A DNA stretch of 64,000 nucleotides from Curtobacterium sp. TC1. GTDB taxonomy: Bacteria; Actinomycetota; Actinomycetes; Actinomycetales; Microbacteriaceae. Position numbers and translations under genes: made by a program. The stretch is from the NCBI RefSeq assembly GCF_019844075.1, contig NZ_CP081964.1, positions 1,550,001 through 1,614,000 on the forward strand, read 5' to 3'. Shown in pieces: positions 16,018-24,631 of this stretch (the first letter of the stretch is position 1; each line of letters begins with the position of its first letter). The notes below the pieces were generated by a model that worked only from the letters and a program-made list of their open reading frames with translations, ran no database searches and was not told where the DNA came from.

Positions 16018-16568
16018 TGCGCGTTGAGTCGATCGGACGAAGCGCCGGGGCGCTGGGGGCTCTCGGAGTGACGATCCAGGCGGCCGATGACTTCACCCGC
16101 ATCTTCTTCGCGAGTCCGATGGCTGGCTCGTCCGCCGTGGTGGCGGGTGCGAGCATCGTGCTGCTGCTGATCGGGGGCGTGCTCAGCTGGCGTGGAGACC
16201 GGATCGTGTGCTGGACGCTCGGTGCCCTGGCTGTTCAGGTGGTTGGTCGCATGGCTGTCGATGTGGAACCAGAGGCCGTGTACTGGTCGGTGTCGGTTGC
16301 GCACATGCTTGGGCCGGTCCTCGCGCTCGCCATCGGCGTGGTGATCGCCCGTCGGGCCGGTTCCACGGCACTGCGGCGTCTCGGGTGCATCATCGGGATC
16401 GCCGCGGGCTGCTGGACGCTCGCGAGTTGGACGCAGGTACCGTTGCTGCTCGTTCCGCTGACGCGCGCCGTCACGGACGGCTGTCTGCTCGCCGTGGTCG
16501 CTTGGCCTGCCGTCCTTGAGGCCGGTCGGCTGGCGCGCCGCCTTTGGGACTCCGCGGAGGTGCGCTGA
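16017..16568 (+). CDS. Small polytopic membrane protein
   Basis: 183 residues with about five hydrophobic segments (for example AVVAGASIVLLLIGGVLSW and LGPVLALAIGVVIARR). ATG 16017 overlaps the lipoprotein stop as TGATG; an earlier ATG inside the lipoprotein gene would add a non-conserved basic stretch and is less likely. No family is recognised. It is the last member of a three-gene operon of exported proteins, which suggests it anchors or energises the other two, but this is only positional inference. Confidence 0.68.
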   Translation: MRVESIGRSAGALGALGVTIQAADDFTRIFFASPMAGSSAVVAGASIVLLLIGGVLSWRGDRIVCWTLGALAVQVVGRMAVDVEPEAVYWSVSVAHMLGPVLALAIGVVIARRAGSTALRRLGCIIGIAAGCWTLASWTQVPLLLVPLTRAVTDGCLLAVVAWPAVLEAGRLARRLWDSAEVR

Positions 16569-16655
16569 CGCCGGCCGCCGCCGTCTGACCGCGCGCGGCG
16601 CCGGTGTCGGCGGGCGGCCCTAGGCTCGCAGGGCACCAGAGAGACGGGGGAACGC

Positions 16656-19600
16656 ATGCAGATCGGCGTCGACGGGCACGTGCTGCTCAGCCCGAGCGAC
16701 CTCAGCACGTGGTCGGCCTGCGAGTGGGCGTTCCTGCGCCGGCTCGACGTCAAGCTCGGTCGCGGGGAACCCCTGCCCGAAGCACACGACGACATGCTCG
16801 AGCGCACCGCCCGGCTGGGGGACCAGCACGAACTCGACTACCTCGACATCCTCAAGCAGACCCGCGACGTCGTCGAGTTCGACCGCCCCGCCCCGCCGGA
16901 CTACGCACACGCCGCAGCCGAAGCGCGACAGGCCTTCGCCGACGGCGCAGACGTCCTGTACCAACCGACGTTCCACGCGGCACCCTCGACGGAGACCCCG
17001 GGCTTCATCGGGTTCGCGGACTTCATCATCCGCAACGACCAGGGCGAGTACGAGGTCTACGACACCAAGCTCGCCCGGCACGCCAAGATCAGCGCCCTGC
17101 TGCAGCTCGCCGCCTATGCCGAGCAGATGCAGGCACACGGCATCCCGACCGGGCAGCAGGTGCACCTGGTGCTCGGCGACCGCACGACGACCACGCACGG
17201 CCTCGCCGACATCGCGCCGGTGTACCGCACGCAGCGCGCCGAACTGCAGCGGGTGATCGCCGAGCGCATCGCCGCCGACGAGCCGCTGCAGTGGGGTGAC
17301 CCGCGCTACTCGTCGTGCGGCCGCTGCGACGTCTGCTCGACCCAGGTGGCCGAGCACCGCGACCTCGTCCTCGTCGCGGGCATGCGTCTGGATCAGCGGG
17401 CGAAGCTCATCAAGCACGAGGTGCGGACGATCGACGACCTGGCGGTCCGCACCCGGGCAGTGCCGGGCTTGTCCCGCGCGACGCAGGATCGGCTGGTGCG
17501 TCAGGCGAGCCTCCAGATCGAGACGGAGACCGCCCGACGGAACGGCGCCGACGGGCCGGACCAGCCCGCGAAGCCGCGCTTCGAGGTCCTCGATGCCCGC
17601 GCGCTCGACGCGATCCCGGCACCAGACCCGGGCGACGTCTTCTTCGACTTCGAGGGCGACCCGCTGCACACCGAGGACGGCGTGCACTGGGGCCTCGACT
17701 ACCTGTTCGGCCTGGTCGACGACCGCGCGGAGTTCACCGCCTTCTGGGCGCACACGATCCGCGACGAGCGAGTTGCGCTGGAGCAGTTCCTCGCGTTCAT
17801 CGAGGCCCGGCGGCAGCAGTACCCGGGCATGCACATCTACCACTACGCGGCCTACGAGCGGACGCACCTGCTGTCGCTCGCCGCGCGGCACGGCGTCGGT
17901 GAAGAGGCCGTCGACGACCTGCTGCGTGCCGGCGTCCTGGTCGACCTGTACCCGATCGTCCGCAAGGCCCTGATCGTCGGCAGCCACAGCTACTCGATCA
18001 AGAAGCTCGAGCCGCTGTACATGGGCGACGACCTGCGCGAGAGCGACGTCACGAACGCCGCCGACAGCATCACCGCCTACGTCGACGCCATCGAGGAGCT
18101 CCGGAACGGCGACCCCGCCGCCGGCCAGCACATGCTCGACGAGGTCGCCGACTACAACGCCTACGACTGCCGCTCGACCCTGCGCCTGCGCGATTGGCTC
18201 CGATCGCTGCGCACCGACGACCCGGACGCAGCCGACCCCGCGCTCGAACTCGAGCTCCCGCCGATCCCCGTCGAGCGAGAGCCGAACCCGGTGTACGTCG
18301 CGCTCGCGTCGCACCTGGAGGGTGTCGACGCCCTCGACCGCACGCCCGACGAGACCGCATTGGCGCTCGCCGCAGCCGCGATCGAATACCACCGGCGCGA
18401 GGCGAAGACCTTCTGGCAGGACCACTTCGACCGCCTGCGCAACCCGGTCGACGACTGGGCCGACACCCGCGACGTGCTCGTCGTGGAGCGTGCGTCCGTC
18501 GAGCGGGACTGGGACACGCTGCCGCGTGCCCGCTCGCAGTCGCGAGAACTCCGGTTGTCGGGGACGCTCGCGCCCGGTTCGCGGCTCCGGCCGGGAGGCA
18601 CGCCCCACCTCGTCTACGACGACCCACTCCCGCCGTCGGTCGTGTCTCCGGGCCCCGGGTCGAAGGGCGCGTCGTCCCGCGCCGTGATCGTGGACGTGTG
18701 GGACGACGGCGATGCCGTCGAGGTGCTCGTGAAGGAGGGACTGCCCGTCGGAGCGGAGCCGCACCACGAGTTCCCGGTCGCGCTCGCACCGTCGGCTCCG
18801 CCCCGGGCGAAGCCGCAGCCCGAGGCGATCGCCGAGTGGGGGCAGCAGGTCCTCGACGAGCTGCCCTCGATGGTGGCGGACCCGGCCTTCGACCTGCTGC
18901 GCCGGGTGCCGCCGCGCGGTGCCATCGTGCCCGTGCAGGGCGACGACACGGTGTCCGCCGTGGTGTCGACGCTGCTCGGCCTCGACCACTCGTACCTGGC
19001 GATCCAGGGGCCTCCCGGCACCGGCAAGACCTACGTCGGCTCGAACGTCGTCGCACGGCTCGTCCGCGAGTACGGCTGGCGCGTCGGCGTCGTCGGGCAG
19101 TCCCACGCGACGTCGGAGAACTTCCTGTCGTCGGTCGTGAACGCCGGCGTCCCCGCGGACCGGGTCGTGAAGGTGCCGAAGTCCGGTGCGACCGAGGACG
19201 AGCTCGACGCCGCCGCGTGGACGCCCCTGAAGAACGGTGCCGCCGTCGCCGCGTTCCTGTCATCGTGCGAGGTGTCCGGCACCGGTGGCGTGGTCGGCGG
19301 GACCGCGTGGACGTTCGCGAACGCGTCGACGATCGAGCGCCGGTCCCTCGACCTGCTCGTCGTCGACGAGGCCGGGCAGTTCTCCCTCGCCCCGACCATC
19401 GCGTCCTCGATCGCCGCGACCCGACTCCTGCTGCTCGGCGACCCGCAGCAGCTCCCGCAGGTGTCCCAGGGCTCGCACCCGGAGCCCGTCGACGAGTCCG
19501 CGCTCGGCTGGCTCGCGGACGGCGAGCACGTCTTGCCACCGGAGTTCGGCTACTTCCTGGCCCGCACCCGGCGCATGGAGCCGGCGCTGACCGAGTCCGT

Positions 19601-20150
19601 GTCGGCGTTGTCCTACGACGGGCAGCTGGCGTCGATGGTCTCCGGTCGGCACCTCGACGGCATCGATGCCGGGGTGCACCCCGTGCCGGTCGTGCACGGG
19701 GGCAACACGACGTCCTCTGCTGAAGAGGCCGCACGGGTCGTCGCACTCGTCGTCGACGTCGTCGGCCGCACGTGGACCGACGGTTCCGAGACCCGCTCCC
19801 TGACCGACGAGGACGTCATCGTCGTCGCGCCGTACAACGCACAGGGCGCCCTGATCCGGCAGGAGCTCGACCGCGCGGGCTTCACCGGCACCCAGGTCGG
19901 CACGGTCGACCTGTTCCAGGGCCGCGAGGCCGTGGTGTCGATCGTGTCCCTGGCGGCATCGAGTGCGGCCGACATCCCGCGCGGCCTCGACTTCCTGCTC
20001 ATGCCGAACCGGTTGAACGTCGCGATCTCGCGGGCGAAGTGGGCGGCCTACCTCGTGCACTCGCCGGCGCTCACCACGGGGCTGCCGCCGTCGATCGCGG
20101 GGCTGTCCCTGCTGTCCCGCTTCATCGAGCTCGTCGACCCGGCTCGCTGA
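16656..20150 (+). CDS. TM0106-type RecB-like nuclease fused to SF1 helicase
   Basis: A multidomain nucleic-acid enzyme of 1164 residues. The N-terminal RecB-like PD-(D/E)xK domain has FADFIIRNDQGEYEVYDTKL and a downstream AAYAEQ helix. A cysteine cluster SSCGRCDVC (about 220-228) could belong to an iron-sulfur or zinc site. A ribonuclease-H-like exonuclease domain follows, with VFFDFEGDP as its first acidic motif. The C-terminal superfamily 1 helicase has GPPGTGKT at 785-792, DEAG at 904-907, LLGDPQQLPQ, VDLFQGREA and LNVAISRAK. All motor motifs are intact. It probably acts in DNA repair or RNA/DNA hybrid processing; substrates are unknown. It stands alone with its own ribosome site. Confidence 0.9.
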   Translation: MQIGVDGHVLLSPSDLSTWSACEWAFLRRLDVKLGRGEPLPEAHDDMLERTARLGDQHELDYLDILKQTRDVVEFDRPAPPDYAHAAAEARQAFADGADVLYQPTFHAAPSTETPGFIGFADFIIRNDQGEYEVYDTKLARHAKISALLQLAAYAEQMQAHGIPTGQQVHLVLGDRTTTTHGLADIAPVYRTQRAELQRVIAERIAADEPLQWGDPRYSSCGRCDVCSTQVAEHRDLVLVAGMRLDQRAKLIKHEVRTIDDLAVRTRAVPGLSRATQDRLVRQASLQIETETARRNGADGPDQPAKPRFEVLDARALDAIPAPDPGDVFFDFEGDPLHTEDGVHWGLDYLFGLVDDRAEFTAFWAHTIRDERVALEQFLAFIEARRQQYPGMHIYHYAAYERTHLLSLAARHGVGEEAVDDLLRAGVLVDLYPIVRKALIVGSHSYSIKKLEPLYMGDDLRESDVTNAADSITAYVDAIEELRNGDPAAGQHMLDEVADYNAYDCRSTLRLRDWLRSLRTDDPDAADPALELELPPIPVEREPNPVYVALASHLEGVDALDRTPDETALALAAAAIEYHRREAKTFWQDHFDRLRNPVDDWADTRDVLVVERASVERDWDTLPRARSQSRELRLSGTLAPGSRLRPGGTPHLVYDDPLPPSVVSPGPGSKGASSRAVIVDVWDDGDAVEVLVKEGLPVGAEPHHEFPVALAPSAPPRAKPQPEAIAEWGQQVLDELPSMVADPAFDLLRRVPPRGAIVPVQGDDTVSAVVSTLLGLDHSYLAIQGPPGTGKTYVGSNVVARLVREYGWRVGVVGQSHATSENFLSSVVNAGVPADRVVKVPKSGATEDELDAAAWTPLKNGAAVAAFLSSCEVSGTGGVVGGTAWTFANASTIERRSLDLLVVDEAGQFSLAPTIASSIAATRLLLLGDPQQLPQVSQGSHPEPVDESALGWLADGEHVLPPEFGYFLARTRRMEPALTESVSALSYDGQLASMVSGRHLDGIDAGVHPVPVVHGGNTTSSAEEAARVVALVVDVVGRTWTDGSETRSLTDEDVIVVAPYNAQGALIRQELDRAGFTGTQVGTVDLFQGREAVVSIVSLAASSAADIPRGLDFLLMPNRLNVAISRAKWAAYLVHSPALTTGLPPSIAGLSLLSRFIELVDPAR

Positions 20151-20214
20151 CCGAGGCGACGCGCCGAGTCCTCTAGGCTGCAGACGGCCGAGGGGGCCAG
20201 GGGAGCGGGGGGCG

Positions 20215-20631
20215 ATGTCTGCAGGATCGCAAGGATCACTGCCGGCCGGGGGACCAGCGCCGGACACGGTCGCGGCACCGAAGCCGAACGTGGCTCGGAC
20301 GGTTGACCTCGTCGTCACCGTCGCCCTGTTCGTGGTCATCGCGATGCTCAGCGGCTTCGCGGTGCTGTTCGGCTGGGTCCTCGGGACGATGTCGCAGTAC
20401 GGGTGTGACTGGGAGTCCTCGACGCGCGTGTGCAACCGGTCCATGGGCATGCAGACCGCAGTGGTCGAGGCGATCGTCGTGGTCTTCGTGTGCACGGCGG
20501 GCGGAGTGCTCGCGGCGAAGGTCCGTCGGAAGCGGCCGCTCGGGTGGCTCGTCGCGCTCGGGACGGCTGCGGCGGTAGCGATCGCGATCGCACTGACGCT
20601 TGCGGTGATGGGGGCGGCGTCGGGTTCCTGA
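20215..20631 (+). CDS. Small membrane protein, unknown family
   Basis: 138 residues with three hydrophobic segments, the first beginning DLVVTVALFVVIAMLSGFAV, and an extracytoplasmic loop holding two cysteines (YGCDW, RVCNR) that could form a disulfide. The N-terminal 35 residues are Pro/Ala-rich and cytoplasmic. Start ATG 20215 follows a GGGGAGCGGGG stretch. This kind of short three-helix protein is common in Microbacteriaceae, but I cannot name a family. It ends before a palindrome that also serves the convergent SseB-like gene. Confidence 0.65.
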   Translation: MSAGSQGSLPAGGPAPDTVAAPKPNVARTVDLVVTVALFVVIAMLSGFAVLFGWVLGTMSQYGCDWESSTRVCNRSMGMQTAVVEAIVVVFVCTAGGVLAAKVRRKRPLGWLVALGTAAAVAIAIALTLAVMGAASGS

Positions 20632-20640
20632 CGCCCGCTT

Positions 20641-20687
20641 GACGGTTTCGGTTCACGAACCCCGAGGATCGCGAACCAGAACCGTCA
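20641..20687. terminator. Palindrome between convergent genes, probable bidirectional terminator
   Basis: GACGGTTTCGGTTC pairs with GAACCAGAACCGTC with two mismatches, and the centre GAACCCCGAGGATCGCG resembles the centre of family A repeats. It lies between two converging genes. There is no U-tract, as is usual in high-GC actinobacteria. Confidence 0.55.
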
Positions 20688-20757
20688 CCCAGCGGAAATG
20701 CCTCGCACTCGCCCCGGAGCGGGCGGTCAGACGGAGCGGGCGGTCAGACGGAGCGGG

Positions 20758-21183
20758 TCACTCGTCGTTGGTCGGGACGCCGCTCTGCATCTGCGCCCGC
20801 ATCTCGGCGAGGACATCGGCGTGCAGGAAGTTCGCTTCGGCAGCGCTCGTCGGGTCGACCACGATCCCGAACTCCTCGGGCAGCGCGGACACGAGCTCGG
20901 ACATCGGAACCGGACGGCCCTCGGCGTCGGGCAGGCCGGCGGCGAGTTCGTCCGGGTCGGTGAAGACGGGCACGAACGGCTTGTCACGGATCATGACGTG
21001 AGCGACACTGCCGGCCTCCGGACCGCCCGCCGGCTTCCAGGGGACCCACGCCGCACTCCGCAGGAAGCCCGCTGGCGAGGCTGCCATCCGGCGGCGGAGT
21101 TCGGCGGCCGCGGTCGGCGGGGCCTTGTCGACGCCTCGGCCGAAGGCTGATCCGTTGGTCTCATTGGTGCTCACGCCAGCCAT
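20758..21183 (-). CDS. SseB-like protein
   Basis: A 141-residue cytoplasmic protein with the SseB N-terminal domain pattern: PFVPVFTDPDELAAGLPD, and LPEEFGIVVDPTS near the C-terminus. In enterobacteria the name comes from a serine-sensitivity phenotype; in Actinobacteria the domain has no assigned function. The residues before AELRRRMAASP are poorly conserved, and the true start may be internal. It lies 16 bp downstream of the SDR gene on the same strand and could be co-transcribed with it. Confidence 0.75.
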   Translation of the reverse strand: MAGVSTNETNGSAFGRGVDKAPPTAAAELRRRMAASPAGFLRSAAWVPWKPAGGPEAGSVAHVMIRDKPFVPVFTDPDELAAGLPDAEGRPVPMSELVSALPEEFGIVVDPTSAAEANFLHADVLAEMRAQMQSGVPTNDE

Positions 21184-21199
21184 GCTGTCACGGAGCGAC

Positions 21200-22003
21200 T
21201 CAGTACGCGGCCGACTGCCCGCCGTCGATGGGGACGACCGTCGCGTTGACGTAGGACGCGTCGTCGGACAGCAGGAACGCGACGACGGCAGCGATCTCGG
21301 GGGCCTCGCCGTAGCGCTTCGTCGGGTTGACCTGGATGAACTCCTCGGCGGCCTTGCGGGGGTTCTCCGCGTCGAGCTGCTTCATCGAGTTCTCGACCAT
21401 GGGGGTCCAGATGGCGCCGGGGGCGATGGCGTTGATGCGGATGCCGTAGCGGCCGTACTCGACGGCGGAGTTGCGGGTCAGGCCGACGACGCCGTGCTTG
21501 GCGGCGGCGTACCCGGACTGGTTGCCGATGCCGCGGATGCCGCCGACGCTCGCGGTGTTCACGACCATGCCGGAGCCCTGCTCACGCATGACCTTGAGCA
21601 CCTTCTCGAGGCCGAGGAACACGCCACGCAGGTTGATCGAAACGACCTTGTCGAACTCGGCGGCGGTGAAGGACTCCGTGGGGTTCTGCTTGCCCTCGAT
21701 GCCGGCGTTGTTGAAGAAGCCGTCGATGCGGCCGAAGCGCTCGGTGGTGGCTGTGACGTAGGCGTCGACCTGGGCCTCGTCGGAGACGTCGGCGACGGTC
21801 GTCAGGACCTGTGCATCCGGGGTGGCCTCGAGCACGGCGGCCTTCGTGACGTCGAGTCCCTGCTCGGAGACGTCGACGAGGGAGAGTGCGGCGCCCTCGG
21901 CGGCCAGGCGGACGGCGGTGGCGCGGCCGAGGCCGGAGCCGCCGCCGGTGATGAGGACGACGCGGTCGGCGAAGCGGGACGTGACGGCGTTGGTTCCGGG
22001 CAT
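21200..22003 (-). CDS. SDR-family NAD(P)-dependent oxidoreductase
   Basis: A classical short-chain dehydrogenase of 267 residues. The cofactor motif ITGGGSGLGRAT near the N-terminus is followed by the acidic residue LVDVSE, which favours NAD(H). FNNAGIEG, a catalytic Ser in NTASVGG and SGYAAAKHG with Tyr-x3-Lys complete the active site. ATG 22003 follows AGGAGGC, so the longer frame with a basic leader was rejected. The substrate is unknown; family relatives oxidise cyclic alcohols or 3-oxoacyl compounds. A 16-bp palindrome at 22071 may control it. Confidence 0.88.
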   Translation of the reverse strand: MPGTNAVTSRFADRVVLITGGGSGLGRATAVRLAAEGAALSLVDVSEQGLDVTKAAVLEATPDAQVLTTVADVSDEAQVDAYVTATTERFGRIDGFFNNAGIEGKQNPTESFTAAEFDKVVSINLRGVFLGLEKVLKVMREQGSGMVVNTASVGGIRGIGNQSGYAAAKHGVVGLTRNSAVEYGRYGIRINAIAPGAIWTPMVENSMKQLDAENPRKAAEEFIQVNPTKRYGEAPEIAAVVAFLLSDDASYVNATVVPIDGGQSAAY

Positions 22004-22070
22004 GGGGGAGGCCTCCTGAGGTCTTCGACGGTGAAGGGCTCGGGGTCCGCAGTGGGGCAGCGAGTCCGAT

Positions 22071-22086
22071 CGATGCATCTGCATCG
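22071..22086. promoter_or_regulatory. Palindrome CGATGCA-TC-TGCATCG upstream of the SDR gene
   Basis: Perfect 7-bp arms separated by 2 bp, placed 68 bp upstream of the SDR start in a short gap with A/T-rich sequence just beyond (TTGTTTTACATA). Size and symmetry suit a TetR- or GntR-like dimer. No regulator gene is adjacent. Confidence 0.45.
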
Positions 22087-22146
22087 AGACGTCTAGACTA
22101 CACCTGTTGTTTTACATAGCGACCAGGGCCCATCGCGCCACCGGCT

Positions 22147-22812
22147 TCAGCTCGTGACGATCGTGGTCGTCGTCGCGGTGGTCGCCGCCATGATGGCGAT
22201 CATCGCCGCGGCTTGGATCTCCTCGAGAACTGCCTTCACCGCGGGGCTCGCCCAGGTGCCCGAGGTGATCTCCTTCACCAGGTCCTTGTCGGCGGCGCCG
22301 AACTGCTTGCGCAGCGTGTTCGTCGCGTCGAGCAGCCCGACGACCGCGGCGGAGAACGGCGTCGGGCCCGCGCGCCGAGCCAGGACGTCCGCGATGCCGG
22401 ATCGCAGCAGTGCCTCCGGGGCTCCGTCGCGCTCCGGGTGCTTCGTGGTGGGGAAGAGCCCGAGCACCTTGCCCTGCTCGACGCTGATGATCCCTCGCTC
22501 GACGAGTCCGGCGAAGACGTCGTCGCGGAGCCGCTGCTTGCCGAGCCGGCTCACCCACCACTTCGCCTTGCGCGGTGTACCGGCCGCCGCGATCGAGCCG
22601 ACGACGCCGTCGAGTACCGGGTCGCCAGTGGCAGCGCCGTCGACGACGGTGACCAGGCCGTTCTGCAGCGAGACCGCACCGCGGAGCGCCAGGTCGGCGA
22701 GGACCGCTCCCGCGAGACCGGTGTCCAACGTCTGCCCGTCGAGGGACTTCCGGCCATCGGGTTCGATCTGGAGGAGCGCAAACGCCTGCGGGACCGTGAG
22801 TTGCTCAGCCAT
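22147..22812 (-). CDS. GPP34 (Golgi phosphoprotein 3-like) family protein
   Basis: A 221-residue protein of the GPP34 family, homologues of yeast Vps74 and human GOLPH3 that are common in actinomycetes. Characteristic blocks include LTVPQAFALLQI at the start, LAGAVLADLALRG, and GIISVEQGKVLGLFPTTKHP in the middle. The C-terminal 25 residues (AAMIAIMAATTATTTTI) are hydrophobic/Thr-rich and differ from the usual ending, so membrane association is possible. The bacterial role is uncertain; binding acidic lipids is a family-based guess. Confidence 0.88.
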   Translation of the reverse strand: MAEQLTVPQAFALLQIEPDGRKSLDGQTLDTGLAGAVLADLALRGAVSLQNGLVTVVDGAATGDPVLDGVVGSIAAAGTPRKAKWWVSRLGKQRLRDDVFAGLVERGIISVEQGKVLGLFPTTKHPERDGAPEALLRSGIADVLARRAGPTPFSAAVVGLLDATNTLRKQFGAADKDLVKEITSGTWASPAVKAVLEEIQAAAMIAIMAATTATTTTIVTS

Positions 22813-22888
22813 GTCCGCAGCCTGCCACGCGGGGCGGAGGTGCGCCGGGCCTCCAGGCCGACACCCAGCGGCGCCAGCCCGCCCGACG

Positions 22889-23668
22889 TCAGCAGGCGTC
22901 CAGCACCCGAACCATCGCGGCCCGCTCTGCCGGAGCCACCCACAGGCGGTACTTCGCCTTCACCGTGACCTGGTGCTCGATGTAGGTGCAGCGGAAGGCC
23001 GTGTTCGCGGGCAGCCAGGTCGCGGCGTCACCCGAGCGCTTCTGGGAGTTCGACCGGCCGTCGACGGCGAACAGGTTCGACGGGTCGTTCGCCAGGGCCT
23101 CCCGCTCCGACTGGCTCAGCTGCTGCGCGCCGGTGCGCCAGGCGTTCTCGAGCGCGACGACGTGGTCGATCTGCACGAGGGTCGAGGTCGTGTTCCCGCG
23201 CACGAAGTCGATCGTCGCCCCGGTGTACGGCGACACGAGCGTGCCGGTCACCACCTTGCACGGACCCTGGCGGACGATGCGGCTGAGATCGCGCGCGAGC
23301 ACGTCGTTCCGGGTGTCGCAGCCGTTGTGGTCGACGTCGATCCACGCGCTGCCGAACTCACCGGTGCGGTCGTACCCGGTGCCGGCGGCCTTGCCCTTGA
23401 CGGGCAGCGTGGCGAGGAGCGCGCGGGCGTCCGCAGCGTCGGTGTCGGTCGACGAGCTGACGGTCGGACTGGAGGCGCGGCTCGGCTCCGGTGCGCCGCT
23501 GTCCGTGCCGACGGTGGCCGTGGCGACTGCCGTGGGACCGGCGGCCGCGTCGGCATCCGGTCCGAGGACGCCGGTGGCGTCGAGCGCGTAGCCACCGACC
23601 GCGAGGGCCAGGACGACGAGGACGGAGGTGAGGCTGATGCGGGTACGGCGGCGTCGGCGGGACGTCAT
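22889..23668 (-). CDS. Exported HNH endonuclease family protein (DUF1524-type)
   Basis: 259 residues. A basic N-terminus and a hydrophobic segment (SLTSVLVVLALAVGGYAL) form a signal anchor, followed by an Ala/Thr/Ser linker. The nuclease domain contains VQIDHVVALENAWRTGAQQL, the His-centred core of the DUF1524/HNH group, and later NSQKRSGDAATWLP and FRCTYIEHQ. Three cysteines may form disulfides. The location implies action outside the membrane, for example on environmental DNA for nutrient use or competition. This single gene has no obvious immunity partner nearby. Confidence 0.87.
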   Translation of the reverse strand: MTSRRRRRTRISLTSVLVVLALAVGGYALDATGVLGPDADAAAGPTAVATATVGTDSGAPEPSRASSPTVSSSTDTDAADARALLATLPVKGKAAGTGYDRTGEFGSAWIDVDHNGCDTRNDVLARDLSRIVRQGPCKVVTGTLVSPYTGATIDFVRGNTTSTLVQIDHVVALENAWRTGAQQLSQSEREALANDPSNLFAVDGRSNSQKRSGDAATWLPANTAFRCTYIEHQVTVKAKYRLWVAPAERAAMVRVLDAC

Positions 23669-23815
23669 GGGTGCGTGGAACTCCTGGTGGTGCGGTGGTG
23701 CTGTGGTGCTGTGGTGCGGGCCGGGTGGCCTCGACGATCATGGCGGAGACCTCGGACATGGCCGTGGACCGCCACGCTCCGAACCGACGCACGACCACGG
23801 CGTAGACAGGTCCGC

Positions 23816-24595
23816 ATGACCGATTACGCGAATCCGTCCGTGTCCGTCACCGGTGGGTCGATGCCGCTCCTGGGCTTCGGCACCTGGCAGATCCCCGACG
23901 GCGAGGCGCCCGCCGCCGTCGGCGAAGCGCTGGCGGCCGGGTACCGCCACATCGACACCGCCACGGGCTACAGCAACCAGCGCGGCGTCGGGAAAGCCCT
24001 CGCCGCGTCCGGCCTCGCCCGCGAAGACGTGTTCGTGACGACGAAGCTGCCGCCGGACAACGCCGACCGCGTGCGCGAGACGATCGAGGAGAGCCTCGAC
24101 CAGCTGGGCCTCGACCACCTGGACCTCTGGCTCGTGCACTGGCCGCCGAACGGTGCAGCCCGTCCCGACGTGTGGGAGCAGGTCGTGCAGGCCCAGTCCG
24201 ACGGGCTGACCCGAGCCGTGGGTGTGAGCAACTACTCGCTCGACCAGATCGACGAGCTCGTGACAGCGACCGGGACGACTCCCGCTGTGAACCAGATCAA
24301 GTGGAGCCCGGTCGAGTACGACCGGACGATCGCGGATGGTCTCGCCGAACGCGGGGTCGTCCTCGAGGGCTACAGCCCCTTCAAGGCGAGCAACCTGCAG
24401 GACCCGACGCTGCTCGACATCGCGACCGCACACGACGCCGACAGCGCCCAGGTCATCGTCGCGTGGCACGTTGCGCACGGCTTCGTCGTCATCCCGAAGT
24501 CGTCGAACCCGGAGCGCATCCGGTCGAACGCCGCCGGGGCCCGCATCGAGCTCTCGGCGGACGAGGTCACGGCGATCGACGCGCTCGCACGCTGA
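23816..24595 (+). CDS. Aldo/keto reductase
   Basis: A NADPH-dependent oxidoreductase of the AKR5-like group, 259 residues, cytoplasmic TIM barrel. Seen: the N-terminal MPLLGFGTWQIPDGE, catalytic Asp and Tyr in YRHIDTATGYSNQRGVG, Lys in FVTTKLPPD, His in LWLVHWPP, and the cofactor motif VIPKSSNPERIRSN near the end. All four catalytic-tetrad residues are present. Substrates are likely small aldehydes or ketones such as methylglyoxal or 2,5-diketogluconate, but cannot be fixed. It is transcribed alone; the 147-bp upstream gap contains short TGCTGTGG direct repeats. Confidence 0.9.
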   Translation: MTDYANPSVSVTGGSMPLLGFGTWQIPDGEAPAAVGEALAAGYRHIDTATGYSNQRGVGKALAASGLAREDVFVTTKLPPDNADRVRETIEESLDQLGLDHLDLWLVHWPPNGAARPDVWEQVVQAQSDGLTRAVGVSNYSLDQIDELVTATGTTPAVNQIKWSPVEYDRTIADGLAERGVVLEGYSPFKASNLQDPTLLDIATAHDADSAQVIVAWHVAHGFVVIPKSSNPERIRSNAAGARIELSADEVTAIDALAR

Positions 24596-24631
24596 CGCCC
24601 GCACCCGCGCTCGCCTGATCGCTCCGGCGCG

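Noticed and set aside
16620..19106. Minus-strand open frame of over 800 codons inside the nuclease/helicase gene
   Set aside because: It is the complement of a gene with complete catalytic motifs and has Arg/Asp/Val-biased composition without domains.
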